64,000 nt of DNA from Patescibacteria group bacterium (GCA_025057905.1 JANWUX010000003.1:1-64000); one strand, 5' to 3'; counted from the first letter of the stretch, positions 8,260-17,655 are shown. Notes: generated from the sequence alone by a model not told the origin. Translations and numbers: made by a program.

Positions 8260-9102
8260 GTGCTTTTCGACACTCATTGCCATCTAAACTTCAAGATTTT
8301 TGACAAGAGAATAAATGAAGTGATTAAGGAAGCCAGAGAAAACCAGATAAGCTACGTCGTTATTCCTGGAACAAATCTTGATAATTCCAAAAAAGCAGTA
8401 AAGATCGCCATGAATCACCAAAAAGTATATGCAGCGGTTGGAATTCATCCTCATCATGTAAAGGAAATTCAGCAAATAAACCAAAAAGATCGGCGGAAGA
8501 AAGTAGATCAGGTATTAAATCAGATTGAGTTATTAGCTAAAGAATCAAAAGTCGTTGCCATTGGTGAAATTGGCCTAGATAAACATCAGTATCAAAAAAC
8601 TAAATACTCTCAATATCAAATTGACAATGAGTTCATTGACCTTCAAAAAACTTTCTTTACTAGCCAGTTAAAGCTTGCGTACAAATTAAAAAAACCAGTT
8701 ATTATTCATAACCGTCAGGCAACCCGAGAACTGCTTAATGTTCTCTATGAATACTCTTCATTTACTAATAACCTTGTTATGGTTTTTCATTGTTGCCAAC
8801 CGGATAAAGATTTATTAACTTTTGCCAACAAATATAGAGTCTTTATCGGAGTTGGTGGTGACGTCGTTTATGAACCGAAAAAAAAGCGCTTTGTAGAGAA
8901 AATTCCTCTTGAGCTCTTAGTTCTTGAGACCGATGCACCTTTCCTGTCTCCTTTTAAGAAGGTAAGAGATGACTATTTTCCAAATGAACCAAAGAACCTT
9001 AAGATTGTTGCTCAAAAAATTGCAGAAATCAAAAATATCTCTTTCAGGAAACTGGCTAAGATTACGACAGAAAACGCTAAAAAACTTTTTCAGATAAGTT
9101 AG
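8260..9102 (+). CDS. tatD: TatD family metal-dependent hydrolase (DNase)
   Basis: A 280-aa TIM-barrel nuclease of the TatD family. Metal ligands are visible: DTHCHLN at the N-terminus, the Glu of AIGEIGLDKHQY, the His of PVIIHNR, FHCCQ, and the Asp of LETDAPFLSP. The GTG at 8260 is used; AAGGA lies just upstream and no better start exists. The 3' end overlaps the convergent M20 dipeptidase gene by 4 bp. Confidence 0.93.
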   Translation: MLFDTHCHLNFKIFDKRINEVIKEARENQISYVVIPGTNLDNSKKAVKIAMNHQKVYAAVGIHPHHVKEIQQINQKDRRKKVDQVLNQIELLAKESKVVAIGEIGLDKHQYQKTKYSQYQIDNEFIDLQKTFFTSQLKLAYKLKKPVIIHNRQATRELLNVLYEYSSFTNNLVMVFHCCQPDKDLLTFANKYRVFIGVGGDVVYEPKKKRFVEKIPLELLVLETDAPFLSPFKKVRDDYFPNEPKNLKIVAQKIAEIKNISFRKLAKITTENAKKLFQIS

Positions 9103-10358
9103 CTTAAGTTAAAAATTGATCTCAAAACCTCAATTCCTTTAAAAAATAATTCTTTGTCAAAGTTCTCATTTGGCGCGTGGATATTGCTTTCTGGATTAAT
9201 AAATCCAATCAGAATCACTGGTTTTTTATAGAGACGGAAAAGAATTTCTGCGCTCGCTATAGACCCACCAGATCGATCAAACAAAACTCCCTTTTTAAAG
9301 TATTTTCGCAGGACTTGAGCTGTCTTTTTAATGAACTCATTGTCAAGATTGACATAGAGGGGATTGCTGCTATGAAAGATTTTTATTTCGTAGGCGATCT
9401 TTTTAGGTATTTGTTTTTTAATAAAATCAAGAACTAATTCTTGAATTTCTCTTGGGTCCTGATCTGGAACGAGGCGAAATGAAAATTTAACTGTTGCTTG
9501 TGAAGGAATGATTGTTTTAATTCCCTCTCCGGTAAAGCCAGCGACAATACCGTTGACGTCAAATGAAGGATAAATCTTCGCTTGAACCTCGCCTGATTTT
9601 TTTAATAGTTGAATTTCACCTTTAGAGATCTTTCTGACTTTATCGTAAAATCGCGGAATTTTGATTTTCAATCTAGTAGATTTAATCTTGGATAAAAGAT
9701 TGGCCACAATCTGAACTGGATTATCAACAAGATTGCCAAAAACACCAGAATGTAAGTCGTTCTCAGCGGTTTTAAGCTTTAACTCAAAACCAACAATTCC
9801 TCTTAAGCCATAAAAGATCTTCGCCGTCTCTTTATCTCTAACCTCCATATCAACAAGGTAAAAAGCATCAACATTCTTAATATCGTCATCTTTCTGAATT
9901 AATTCTTCAAAGTTTGGGCTCCCGATCTCTTCTTCACCTTCGAAAATAAAAATAAGATTATTCTTTAAGCTATTCGCCTTGACTAGCTCTCTAGCCGACA
10001 CCAAAAGTTGAAAGAGATGACCTTTATCATCAGCAATCCCTCGACCAAAATAACGATTATTCTTTTCACTTAGCTCAAAAGGAGGACTTTGCCAATCTTT
10101 CAGGGGGTCCTCGGGTTGAACATCATAGTGAGCATAAAAACATAAAGTTTTTGCCTTTGAGGCGATAGTTTTTTTTCCAATTAAAAGAGGCGAAGATTCT
10201 TTTTTTTGGTAAATATCAACCTTAAAATCAAGAGCCAAAAGCTCTTTCCTAATAAATTCGGCCGCTTTAAGCAGATGAGAAAATCTGTTTTTATCTGTTG
10301 ATACTGACTCAATCTTTATGAAGTCAGATAATTTTTTAAAAATCTCACTTCTTTGCAT
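9099..10358 (-). CDS. M20 family dipeptidase/metallopeptidase
   Basis: A 419-aa zinc peptidase of the M20 family (carnosinase-like dipeptidase branch). Ligands in order: HYDVQP (His), GIADDKGH (bridging Asp), EGEEEIGS (general-base Glu and metal Glu), LVDMEV (Asp) and NIHAPNE (His). The dimerisation/lid domain lies at about 190-300. Probably finishes breakdown of imported peptides. Two other M20 genes are in the window (29.3 and 31.3 kb). Confidence 0.9.
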   Translation of the reverse strand: MQRSEIFKKLSDFIKIESVSTDKNRFSHLLKAAEFIRKELLALDFKVDIYQKKESSPLLIGKKTIASKAKTLCFYAHYDVQPEDPLKDWQSPPFELSEKNNRYFGRGIADDKGHLFQLLVSARELVKANSLKNNLIFIFEGEEEIGSPNFEELIQKDDDIKNVDAFYLVDMEVRDKETAKIFYGLRGIVGFELKLKTAENDLHSGVFGNLVDNPVQIVANLLSKIKSTRLKIKIPRFYDKVRKISKGEIQLLKKSGEVQAKIYPSFDVNGIVAGFTGEGIKTIIPSQATVKFSFRLVPDQDPREIQELVLDFIKKQIPKKIAYEIKIFHSSNPLYVNLDNEFIKKTAQVLRKYFKKGVLFDRSGGSIASAEILFRLYKKPVILIGFINPESNIHAPNENFDKELFFKGIEVLRSIFNLS

Positions 10359-10387
10359 TATAGGCTAAAAAATTATATCATAAGAAT

Positions 10388-11086
10388 ATGAGAGTCTGCC
10401 CTTCGATCCTTGAAAAAGAGGTAAGTCAATATTTTAAAAAAATTGAAAGATTAGCGAAATATTTTTCTTGGTTTCAATTAGACTTTACTGATGGAAAGTA
10501 TGTCCGCAACAGGACAGCATCAATTGATCGTTTTCTCATCGAGGTAGAAAATTATCATTGGAAGATAAAAAATCTCTATTTTGACTTTCACTTAATGGTT
10601 AATGAATATTCATCAATAATAGAAAAACTAGAAAAAACATCTACTTTTCTAAAAATAAAAAATGTTTTTATTCATTTCAATTTACTTCCTGACAAGTCTT
10701 TAATCAAAAAAAGGTATCATTTCAATGTAGGTTTGGTATTAAATCCCGAAGATAAAGTGAGTGTACTTGTCAAAAATTATGATTTAGGAAAGGTAGATAT
10801 TCTTCAAATAATGTCAGTTAAGCCTGGCCGGCAGGGAAATCCTTTTATTAAGGAAACTCTAGCAAAAATAGCTAAGCTAAGAAAGATCAATCCTAAAATC
10901 AAAATTTTTTTAGATGGTGGAATAAACGATAAAACGATTCATTTTATCCTTGATCAAAAGGACCGTCCAGATGTTATCTGTCCAGGAAGCTTTTTATCAA
11001 AAGTTAAAGATGACTATGAATTTAGCCACCGGGTTATTTTTTTGTTGGAAAAAACGAAGAGCAAGGAAATTTTGCCAAAATTATGA
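10388..11086 (+). CDS. Ribulose-phosphate 3-epimerase-like protein
   Basis: A 232-aa TIM-barrel protein of the ribulose-5-phosphate 3-epimerase family (pentose phosphate pathway). It shows VCPSIL, LDFTDGKYV, FHLMV, LQIMSVKPGRQGNPF (phosphate-binding region), FLDGGI (catalytic Asp) and a PGSFL end motif. The first metal-binding His of the usual HxDxxDG element is Gln here (FQLDFTDG), while the other expected ligands are present. Activity is therefore less certain than the fold. Its stop overlaps the enolase start by 4 bp. Confidence 0.8.
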   Translation: MRVCPSILEKEVSQYFKKIERLAKYFSWFQLDFTDGKYVRNRTASIDRFLIEVENYHWKIKNLYFDFHLMVNEYSSIIEKLEKTSTFLKIKNVFIHFNLLPDKSLIKKRYHFNVGLVLNPEDKVSVLVKNYDLGKVDILQIMSVKPGRQGNPFIKETLAKIAKLRKINPKIKIFLDGGINDKTIHFILDQKDRPDVICPGSFLSKVKDDYEFSHRVIFLLEKTKSKEILPKL

Positions 11087-12327
11087 AAATTAAAAAAATT
11101 AAAGCTATTGAAATTCTTGACTCAAGAGGCCGACCGACCATTAAAACTTTTGTTTTTCTAGATAACAATGTCATTGCTGCCTCAGCGGTTCCCGCTGGTG
11201 CCTCTAAAGGTTTAAACGAGGCTTTGGAACTTAGAGATAACAATCAAAAGAGATATCACGGGCTGGGTGTTTTAACAGCAATCAAAAATGTCAATGAAAT
11301 CATTGCTCCAAGATTAATCAATCTCGATCTTAATGAAAACTCCTTTGAGAAAATTGACAAAATGATGATAGAGATCGATGGTTCTGAAAATAAGTCAAGG
11401 CTTGGCGCAAACGCGATTCTTTCTGTTTCACAAGCACTTCTTAAAAGTTACGCTCTTGGGTTAGGAAAACCTCTTTGGAAAATCATCAATGAAATCTACT
11501 TTCCGGAAATTAAACCAAAATTTCCTCGAATAATGGTCAATATCATCAACGGTGGCAAACACGCTAACTGGAATTTTGACATTCAAGAATTTATGATTGT
11601 TCCTATCAGTATCCTCCCTAGTCACTCAGTAAGAATCGCTGCTGAGATTTTTCACCAATTAGGCAAGAATTTAAAAAACAAAGGACTTTCAATCTTAGTC
11701 GGCGATGAGGGTGGTTACTCTCCCAATCTTTCTTCAAATGAAGAGGCATTTGAAGTTATCACCAAAGCCGCCTCTGATCTTGGCTATCAGAACAACCGAG
11801 ATTTTAACCTAGCGATCGACAGTGCCGCTTCTGAATTCTATGAAGAAGGTTCTTACTTTCTAAAAAAAGAAATGATAAAAATGACTGGCGATCAGCTAAT
11901 TAAATATTACCTAAATCTAAGAAAAAAGTATAAAATTCTTTCTTTCGAAGATCCTTTTGATCAAAAAGATTGGCAAAAATTCAGGAAGTTTACCAAAGTA
12001 ATTAACTCAATTGTCATTGGCGATGATCTTTATACTACCAATCCAAAGATAATTGAAAAAGGGATACAAGAGGAAATGACAAATGGTCTTTTAGTAAAAC
12101 CGAATCAAATAGGAACAATATGGGAAACAATTCAGGCAATTAAGTTGGCTCAAGGAAATAACTGGAAGATCGTCATCTCTCATCGCTCAGGAGATACAGA
12201 CGATGTTTTTATTAGTGATCTAGCCTTTGCCTGTGCTGCAGATTTTCTAAAAACTGGCTCAACCTGCCGAGGCGAAAGAGTGACTAAATATAACCGGTTA
12301 ATAGAAATTGAGAATCAGCTAAGCTAG
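11083..12327 (+). CDS. eno: Enolase
   Basis: Converts 2-phosphoglycerate to phosphoenolpyruvate in lower glycolysis. The 414 residues carry all main signatures: SRGRPT, PAGAS, NIINGGKHA, QEFMIVP, GDEGG, IDSAASEFY, SFEDPF, GDDLYTT, KPNQIGT (catalytic Lys region), SHRSGDTDD and GERVTKYNRL. Co-translated with the epimerase gene. About 15-20 residues shorter than typical bacterial enolase, without loss of motifs. Confidence 0.97.
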   Translation: MKIKKIKAIEILDSRGRPTIKTFVFLDNNVIAASAVPAGASKGLNEALELRDNNQKRYHGLGVLTAIKNVNEIIAPRLINLDLNENSFEKIDKMMIEIDGSENKSRLGANAILSVSQALLKSYALGLGKPLWKIINEIYFPEIKPKFPRIMVNIINGGKHANWNFDIQEFMIVPISILPSHSVRIAAEIFHQLGKNLKNKGLSILVGDEGGYSPNLSSNEEAFEVITKAASDLGYQNNRDFNLAIDSAASEFYEEGSYFLKKEMIKMTGDQLIKYYLNLRKKYKILSFEDPFDQKDWQKFRKFTKVINSIVIGDDLYTTNPKIIEKGIQEEMTNGLLVKPNQIGTIWETIQAIKLAQGNNWKIVISHRSGDTDDVFISDLAFACAADFLKTGSTCRGERVTKYNRLIEIENQLS

Positions 12328-12395
12328 AAACACAAGCTTGCAATATAAATCTAGAAAATATATCATCTTACTAAGTTTTAGAAGTCTAAACCAAA

Positions 12396-12992
12396 ATGAA
12401 AAAAAGAAAGTTAATCAGACTATTTATTTTAAGCTTTTTTTTTATTTATTTTTTTTATAACCCCCAGAGAATTTTTGGTCTAACTTTCGATCTTATTGGC
12501 CCAGAACGTGAACTAGTAAGAGGACAAGAAGCAAAGTTCACAATCAATGTCAACACTGAAAATAAGGAATATGATAAAGTTGAGGTGGGGATGAGATATG
12601 ATACTCAATTTTTACAGTTTCTCAATATCGTCCCCGGAAATACTTTTTCTTCAGTTACTTACTCACCTCTTGATTCAGGAAGATTCATTATCACCGGAAC
12701 AAACAATCCTCCATTCAAAGGATCAGGAGTCTTGGCATATGTCACTTTTAAAATCATCGCTTCCGCCCCAGGTTCAGCTCAAGTCTGCGCACTATTTGCC
12801 CCCCAAACACCTTCTCCTCAACCATCTCCTCAAACAACTCAATCTCCTCAAACAACTCAATCTCCGCCGTTAATCAGCCCAACTCAGTTGCCAAAATCTG
12901 GTGAAGCATCAAGTATGAATAAAAACTTTCTCTTTGGAAGCTTTCTTTTTGGTCTAGGCGGCCTTGGCTTTATAATCTTAAAGAAGATGTAA
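12396..12992 (+). CDS. Cohesin-domain-like surface protein with LPxTG-like C-terminus
   Basis: A 198-aa exported protein. A signal peptide covers about residues 1-29. A beta-sandwich domain (about 30-130) resembles cohesin / type-3 dockerin-binding folds (VNTENKEYDKVEVGMRYD and GSGVLAYVTFKI). A P/Q/T/S-rich linker with repeated SPQTTQ follows. The end reads LPKSGE, then a hydrophobic stretch, then KKM, the layout of a sortase sorting signal with Ser for Thr. It directly precedes the VirB6-like gene. No sortase gene is in the window, so anchoring is inferred. Confidence 0.65.
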   Translation: MKKRKLIRLFILSFFFIYFFYNPQRIFGLTFDLIGPERELVRGQEAKFTINVNTENKEYDKVEVGMRYDTQFLQFLNIVPGNTFSSVTYSPLDSGRFIITGTNNPPFKGSGVLAYVTFKIIASAPGSAQVCALFAPQTPSPQPSPQTTQSPQTTQSPPLISPTQLPKSGEASSMNKNFLFGSFLFGLGGLGFIILKKM

Positions 12993-13026
12993 AGAGACTA
13001 CATTTTCTTGGGAATACATTTAAAAA

Positions 13027-16000
13027 ATGAAAAAAGCAACAATTTTTTTTCTTCTTTTTATCTTTTCTATCTTTGTCATCTTTAGCAGAAACCTAAATGT
13101 CTATTCTCAAAATAACCCCTCCAATCAACAAAATCAAAGACTCCCGACTCCAACAATTCCTGTTGCCCATGGATGTCCTACAGAACTTGAGGGAGTCTAT
13201 CAGCTAAAAAATCAAAGTCGAGCGGCTCAGGGAATTGCTGAGATAGAGAAATGTACTACAAATTACCAAGAATTCCTTTCCAATCCGTACCTTTATCATT
13301 TCTGGACCCGAGATGAAGAAGTAACTATTGAAGGAAAAGCAAAAGAAAGAGCAAGGCAATTCATTTACTGGGTCATGAATAATCCGGGTATTGATAATCA
13401 CCCAGTTCTTTTCAAGATCTGGTCTTCTGCTAGAAATATTGCTTACTTACTTACTCTAGTAATCGCAGCAGTTTTAGGTCTTCTCATAATCATCAATCAG
13501 CGAACAAACTATGATACAGGAGTGAGAGTTCTGCCATCAACAATAAAAATCTTTCTCTCCCTTCTCTTCATAACTTTCTCAGCAACAATTGTTGTTTCTA
13601 TCATTCAACTTTCAGAGATACTGATGAAGTTTTTCATAGAGAATCTTGGGGGGAAGGATCTTTTCAATATTTATTTCAAAGGAAAAAGTGTCGAAGAAAA
13701 TTATTCTGATTTTTATGGAATAAAAGATCTCAATATCCCGGCTCAAGAGGCAGTAAGAACTCAGCTTTTTGTTTTAAAAATCACTGAGATCTCCTACTAT
13801 TTTTTGGGGATAATGATTATTTTGAGAAAAATTATTCTTTGGTTTCTACTCTTTGTTTCCCCTTTTTTACCGATTCTTCTGGTTTTGAACTTTGCCAAAA
13901 ACGTTGGCCTAATCTGGATCGGCGTTTTTTTTCAATGGGTTTTCTATGGTCCGCTATTAGCTCTGTTTCTTGGAGCGATGGCCCAGATCTGGCAAGCTGG
14001 AATTCCATTTCCCTTTGATTTTTCTAGAGTCGGTACCGCCATTGGCTATGTTTACCCAACAGCAACTAATATCCTTTGGGGCGGACCGGCACAGAATTTG
14101 AGCGAACTCAATAACGCAAATTATGTAGATACATTTGCAGAGTACATAATCAGTATTGTATTTATTTGGACAGCCGCCATTTTTCCTTGGTGGTTATTGA
14201 GAAGTTTTAGAGATTACTGCTGTGAAGGGATAAATTCCATAAAGAATCTTCTTCTCTCAAAACTTAACTCCCTATATCAGCAAATACCACCTGGCCCAAC
14301 TCTACCTCCTTCGCCCCCTTCCCTCAAAACTCCGATTCTAACAACAAAAACCTCTTTTGATTACGTTCCTTCATCAGTTAAGTCTTCGGTAGAAGAAAAA
14401 GTAACTAGGTTAGAAACTTTCGAAGAAATTAAAAAAACCAAAACCGAAGAGATCGCTTCCGTTCTCCAAGTAAAAGCAACTAGCCTGAAAGAAATAAGCA
14501 ATTTTGAAATTAGGAAAGAAAAAATTAAAGAAATTGGCTATCTAAAAAATCCAGCTCAAATCACTGACAAGAGAGAGAGACAAATGTTTATGAATATAAG
14601 ACTTGAACTTTCAAAGCGGGCCTTCAGCCAAGATGAATTAGCTCAAAGAATCATCAGCTCAATTTCCTACTCACCCTCTCAAAGAATTAAATACCAGGCC
14701 CGAATCTTGAGTTCATTGCCAAAACTAATTTCTTTGTCTCAGTTAGTTAGTCAGAAAGTAAAAATAACTCCTCATTATGTTGAAAAAATTAGCGCTTCTT
14801 CATTCAATTACTTCCTTTCCAATCCTAACAACCTAACCAAAATCTCTAACTCTCTAGGAATCACCAGCGACAATGTTAGAAAAGTTTTTGAGGTGTTTAG
14901 CAGAAATATTGATAGATCTCCTAAGGAGATTTTAAGTAAATTAATTCAAGAAACAAATCTAGAAAAAGAAAAGATAAGATCGGTGTTGGAGGAGTATATA
15001 AAGACTATAAAGTCTAGTCTCAAATTCTTAGAAGATACAGCCAATAACCTTAACGTCCAACCAAATCAATTAAAAAAAATATTAGAAACTCAAGTAGATT
15101 TGATAACTCAAGCTGATAATAACATTAACGAAGCGATATCTCTTCCTGAGGTAGACACTTATCAAAGAGAAGAAGCTTTTCCCTTAATCGAATCTCTCTC
15201 TTATCGGCTAAAAATTCCGCCTCAAACGCTGAATCAACTCTCATTTTCATCAATTAGTTACTTCCTTTCCAATCCTAACAACCTAACCAAAATCTCTAAC
15301 TCTCTAGGAATCACCAGCGACAATGTTAGAAAAGTTTTTGAGGTGTTTAGCAGAAATATTGATAGATCTCCTAAGGAGATTTTAAGTAAATTAATTCAAG
15401 AAACAAATCTAGAAAAAGAAAAGATAAGATCGGTGTTGGAGGAGTATATAAAGAGTCTCAACGAGGACCAAGAATTCATAGACAAAACCACAACGGCTCT
15501 TAATATAAAACCCGAAGAAGTGAAACAAAGTGTTAGCGAGCTAACAAGAACCGTAGCTGAACCTGAAAAGGCCATTGTTGAGAAGGAAACTTCTGTGTCA
15601 CCAAAAAGCGGTCTTATCGATGAGTATGAACAAGTAAAAAAAATGTGGCAAGATCAATATGAAAAAGGAGAGATTCCACAGATCGAGAATATTTTCTCAA
15701 GAACTGACTGGGTCGAAAAAGAGATTATAAAAATAACCAATACTCTAAACAAACTTTACTCTGACAATGAGCAATTAAAACAAGAAGGTTTAGAAGAAGT
15801 TGGCTACATTCTCCCCTTATTTATCATCAACAATCTTGACGGTGAGAAATTGGTTGTCTACCTAAAAGCCAAACTCGAGGCTGCCAAGACAGTAAAAAAC
15901 CTTCTTGAAAAGGAAAAAGAAATAACCGAAAAACTTAAAGCCAAAACCGAAAAAGTCCAAGTTCTTCGACGACAAAAAGAAGAACAAAAACAGAAAGAGA

Positions 16001-16029
16001 TGAGTATTGAAGAAGAAGGAAAAAATTAA
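13027..16029 (+). CDS. TrbL/VirB6-like polytopic membrane protein with long helical C-terminal region
   Basis: A 1000-aa protein. It has a signal-like N-terminus, an external Cys-containing segment, then five or more membrane helices between about residues 130 and 400. This arrangement resembles the TrbL/VirB6 inner-membrane channel protein of type IV secretion systems. A Pro-rich hinge (about 417-440) leads to some 550 mostly helical, charged residues. Within these, residues about 594-659 and 744-809 are identical, encoded by a 197-bp perfect direct repeat. It sits close to the TraG/PrgI/VirB4 operon, separated by smpB and ssrA, which supports a secretion role. Confidence 0.7.
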   Translation: MKKATIFFLLFIFSIFVIFSRNLNVYSQNNPSNQQNQRLPTPTIPVAHGCPTELEGVYQLKNQSRAAQGIAEIEKCTTNYQEFLSNPYLYHFWTRDEEVTIEGKAKERARQFIYWVMNNPGIDNHPVLFKIWSSARNIAYLLTLVIAAVLGLLIIINQRTNYDTGVRVLPSTIKIFLSLLFITFSATIVVSIIQLSEILMKFFIENLGGKDLFNIYFKGKSVEENYSDFYGIKDLNIPAQEAVRTQLFVLKITEISYYFLGIMIILRKIILWFLLFVSPFLPILLVLNFAKNVGLIWIGVFFQWVFYGPLLALFLGAMAQIWQAGIPFPFDFSRVGTAIGYVYPTATNILWGGPAQNLSELNNANYVDTFAEYIISIVFIWTAAIFPWWLLRSFRDYCCEGINSIKNLLLSKLNSLYQQIPPGPTLPPSPPSLKTPILTTKTSFDYVPSSVKSSVEEKVTRLETFEEIKKTKTEEIASVLQVKATSLKEISNFEIRKEKIKEIGYLKNPAQITDKRERQMFMNIRLELSKRAFSQDELAQRIISSISYSPSQRIKYQARILSSLPKLISLSQLVSQKVKITPHYVEKISASSFNYFLSNPNNLTKISNSLGITSDNVRKVFEVFSRNIDRSPKEILSKLIQETNLEKEKIRSVLEEYIKTIKSSLKFLEDTANNLNVQPNQLKKILETQVDLITQADNNINEAISLPEVDTYQREEAFPLIESLSYRLKIPPQTLNQLSFSSISYFLSNPNNLTKISNSLGITSDNVRKVFEVFSRNIDRSPKEILSKLIQETNLEKEKIRSVLEEYIKSLNEDQEFIDKTTTALNIKPEEVKQSVSELTRTVAEPEKAIVEKETSVSPKSGLIDEYEQVKKMWQDQYEKGEIPQIENIFSRTDWVEKEIIKITNTLNKLYSDNEQLKQEGLEEVGYILPLFIINNLDGEKLVVYLKAKLEAAKTVKNLLEKEKEITEKLKAKTEKVQVLRRQKEEQKQKEMSIEEEGKN
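14808..15004 (+). repeat. 197-bp direct repeat, copy 1
   Basis: Identical over the whole length to 15258-15454. The offset is 450 bp (150 codons), so the repeat is in frame and duplicates about 66 residues of the VirB6-like protein. Confidence 0.95.
15258..15454 (+). repeat. 197-bp direct repeat, copy 2
   Basis: Second copy of the in-frame perfect repeat at 14808-15004. The flanks diverge immediately on both sides, suggesting recent duplication or gene conversion. Confidence 0.95.
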
Positions 16030-16041
16030 AAATCAATTATC

Positions 16042-16797
16042 TTACTTCTTCTCAAAATGGAGTCGGACAATCGAGATCACTGTTCTTGAGCCTGCCTCAA
16101 GAAGCGGTGCCTGACCACCAATTCCTCCTTCCTCAGCTAAGATCATCGGTCTATAATAACCACCTTGGCTTTGGCCGTCAAACGACTCTACGATATTGGT
16201 AATCTTTCCAAGACTTATACCTAAATCACGAGATAATTTCTCGGCTTGGTCTTTGGCATTTTGAATTGCCTTTTCTCTTGCTTTTTCCCGGTATAACTCT
16301 GGCTTGTCAATCATAAATCTCACTCTTTGAATCTGATTGGCGCCGGAATCCATAAAGAGAGAGATTACTCTAGTTAGGAGTTGACTATCATTTTTGATTT
16401 TAACTTCAATTTGAGCGTTACCATTATATCCTGAGATAACATTGACATTATTTTCGTATTTGTAATTTGGATATATTGAATAATTAGTGGTTTTGATATC
16501 TTCTTTTTTAATTCCAATATCTCCTAAAGCCTTAATTATTTTATTATTGATTGAATCAAGTTTGTCTTTGGCCTCCTTGGCTGTTGGCTGATTGTCAACA
16601 ACGACACCAGCCTCAACGAAAGCAACATCAGGAACAACCTCAATTTTTCCTTCACCAACAACAACCAACTCTGACGATTGATTTTTAGTGGTGATCGTTA
16701 CTGGATAACTGATATCAAAAAACTTGATTAACCACAAAAGAACTACAATTAAAATAAAGAGAGCTAGCAATTTGAGACTGCTTTTAAAATAATTCAT
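16042..16797 (-). CDS. SIMPL domain (DUF541) protein, membrane-anchored
   Basis: A 251-aa protein with one N-terminal membrane helix (about 8-27) and a SIMPL/DUF541 domain (about 42-250). Recognised by the VVGEGKIEVVPDVAFVEAGV opening, the NYSIYPNY segment and the AIQNAKDQAEKLSRDLGI helix. Family members are periplasmic or cell-surface proteins of poorly defined function, some linked to oxidative stress. Convergent with the VirB6-like gene and divergent from smpB. Confidence 0.88.
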   Translation of the reverse strand: MNYFKSSLKLLALFILIVVLLWLIKFFDISYPVTITTKNQSSELVVVGEGKIEVVPDVAFVEAGVVVDNQPTAKEAKDKLDSINNKIIKALGDIGIKKEDIKTTNYSIYPNYKYENNVNVISGYNGNAQIEVKIKNDSQLLTRVISLFMDSGANQIQRVRFMIDKPELYREKAREKAIQNAKDQAEKLSRDLGISLGKITNIVESFDGQSQGGYYRPMILAEEGGIGGQAPLLEAGSRTVISIVRLHFEKK

Positions 16798-16829
16798 AGC
16801 AAGAGTCTAAATAAATTGTAGATCAGACT

Positions 16830-17279
16830 ATGAAAATCGTCAACAAGAAATTTTATCGCGATTACCAGGAAATTGAGACTTTTGAGGCAGGAATTGTTTT
16901 AACAGGAAGCGAAGTAAAATCTGTTAGGAACAGAGCAATTAATCTAGAAGAATCATATGTCAAGATCTTGGCTGATGGGCTATATTTAATCAATGCCAAA
17001 ATTCCTCTCTATAAATTCAGTAATCACCAGCGAGATTATAATCCCACTCGATCAAGAAAGCTACTTCTTAAAAAAAAAGAAATTATAAGAATCGCCACCA
17101 AGGTTAAAGCCGGTGGATTGACAATTGTCCCAAAATCATGCTATACTAAGGGAAAGTTTTTAAAACTAGAAATAGCCATAGCTAAGGGACGCAAAGATAT
17201 CGAAAAAAGAAAGTTAGAAAAAAAGCGTGCTTTGATTAGAGAAAAGGAGAAAGAGGCTAAAGAGTTCTTAAAAAACTAA
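16830..17279 (+). CDS. smpB: SsrA-binding protein SmpB
   Basis: Partner of tmRNA in rescue of stalled ribosomes. The 149 residues cover the full family length: the KIVNKKFYRDY start, FEAGIVLTGSEVKSVR (RNA-binding core), YNPTRSRKLLLKKKEI, then a basic C-terminal tail. The tmRNA gene begins 7 bp after the stop, so the two partners are adjacent. Confidence 0.97.
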   Translation: MKIVNKKFYRDYQEIETFEAGIVLTGSEVKSVRNRAINLEESYVKILADGLYLINAKIPLYKFSNHQRDYNPTRSRKLLLKKKEIIRIATKVKAGGLTIVPKSCYTKGKFLKLEIAIAKGRKDIEKRKLEKKRALIREKEKEAKEFLKN

Positions 17280-17285
17280 AGCCAA

Positions 17286-17655
17286 GGGGATGACAGGTCT
17301 CGATGGGAAAGGGCACTTTTATAAATCGCTGAAGCGCGTCTGTAGCGTTAAACAGAAAAAAATAAATGCCGAAAAGGCAAATTATGCTCCTTATGCTCGA
17401 TACGCTTACGCTTACGTTAACTAACCGGGCATAAGAGCTCTCTTTTTAGGTTTTCCGGTTAAACCTAAAAAGGGATAAACCAACCGGAAAAATCTTAAGA
17501 AAGTTTTCGGTCTTTCTTAAGATCCTTAAAAAAACCGACGGTCTAAAAAAGTTTGATTGTTTTCTTTTTTAGACAAAGATTAAAAACAATCTATCTTCAG
17601 CTAAAAATTTATAAAAGTGCTTTCTCAGACTCCGGTTCGATTCCGGACATCTCCA
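17286..17655 (+). ncRNA. ssrA: Transfer-messenger RNA (tmRNA)
   Basis: The 5' GGGGATG pairs with the 3' CATCTCC to close the tRNA-like acceptor, and the T-arm reads CTCCGGTTCGATTCCGGA. CCA is not encoded. Between the ends lie several pseudoknot-forming G/C-matched segments, for example around 17430-17530. The tag reading frame starts at GCC 17368 after the A-rich AAAAAAATAAAT and ends at TAA 17422-17424. It encodes AEKANYAPYARYAYAYVN, 18 residues with a Val-Asn end instead of the usual Ala-Ala. Confidence 0.93.

Noticed and set aside
12800-12870. Repeats CTCAAACAACTCAATCTC as an RNA or DNA element
   Set aside because: They encode the repeated SPQTTQ linker of the cohesin-like protein.
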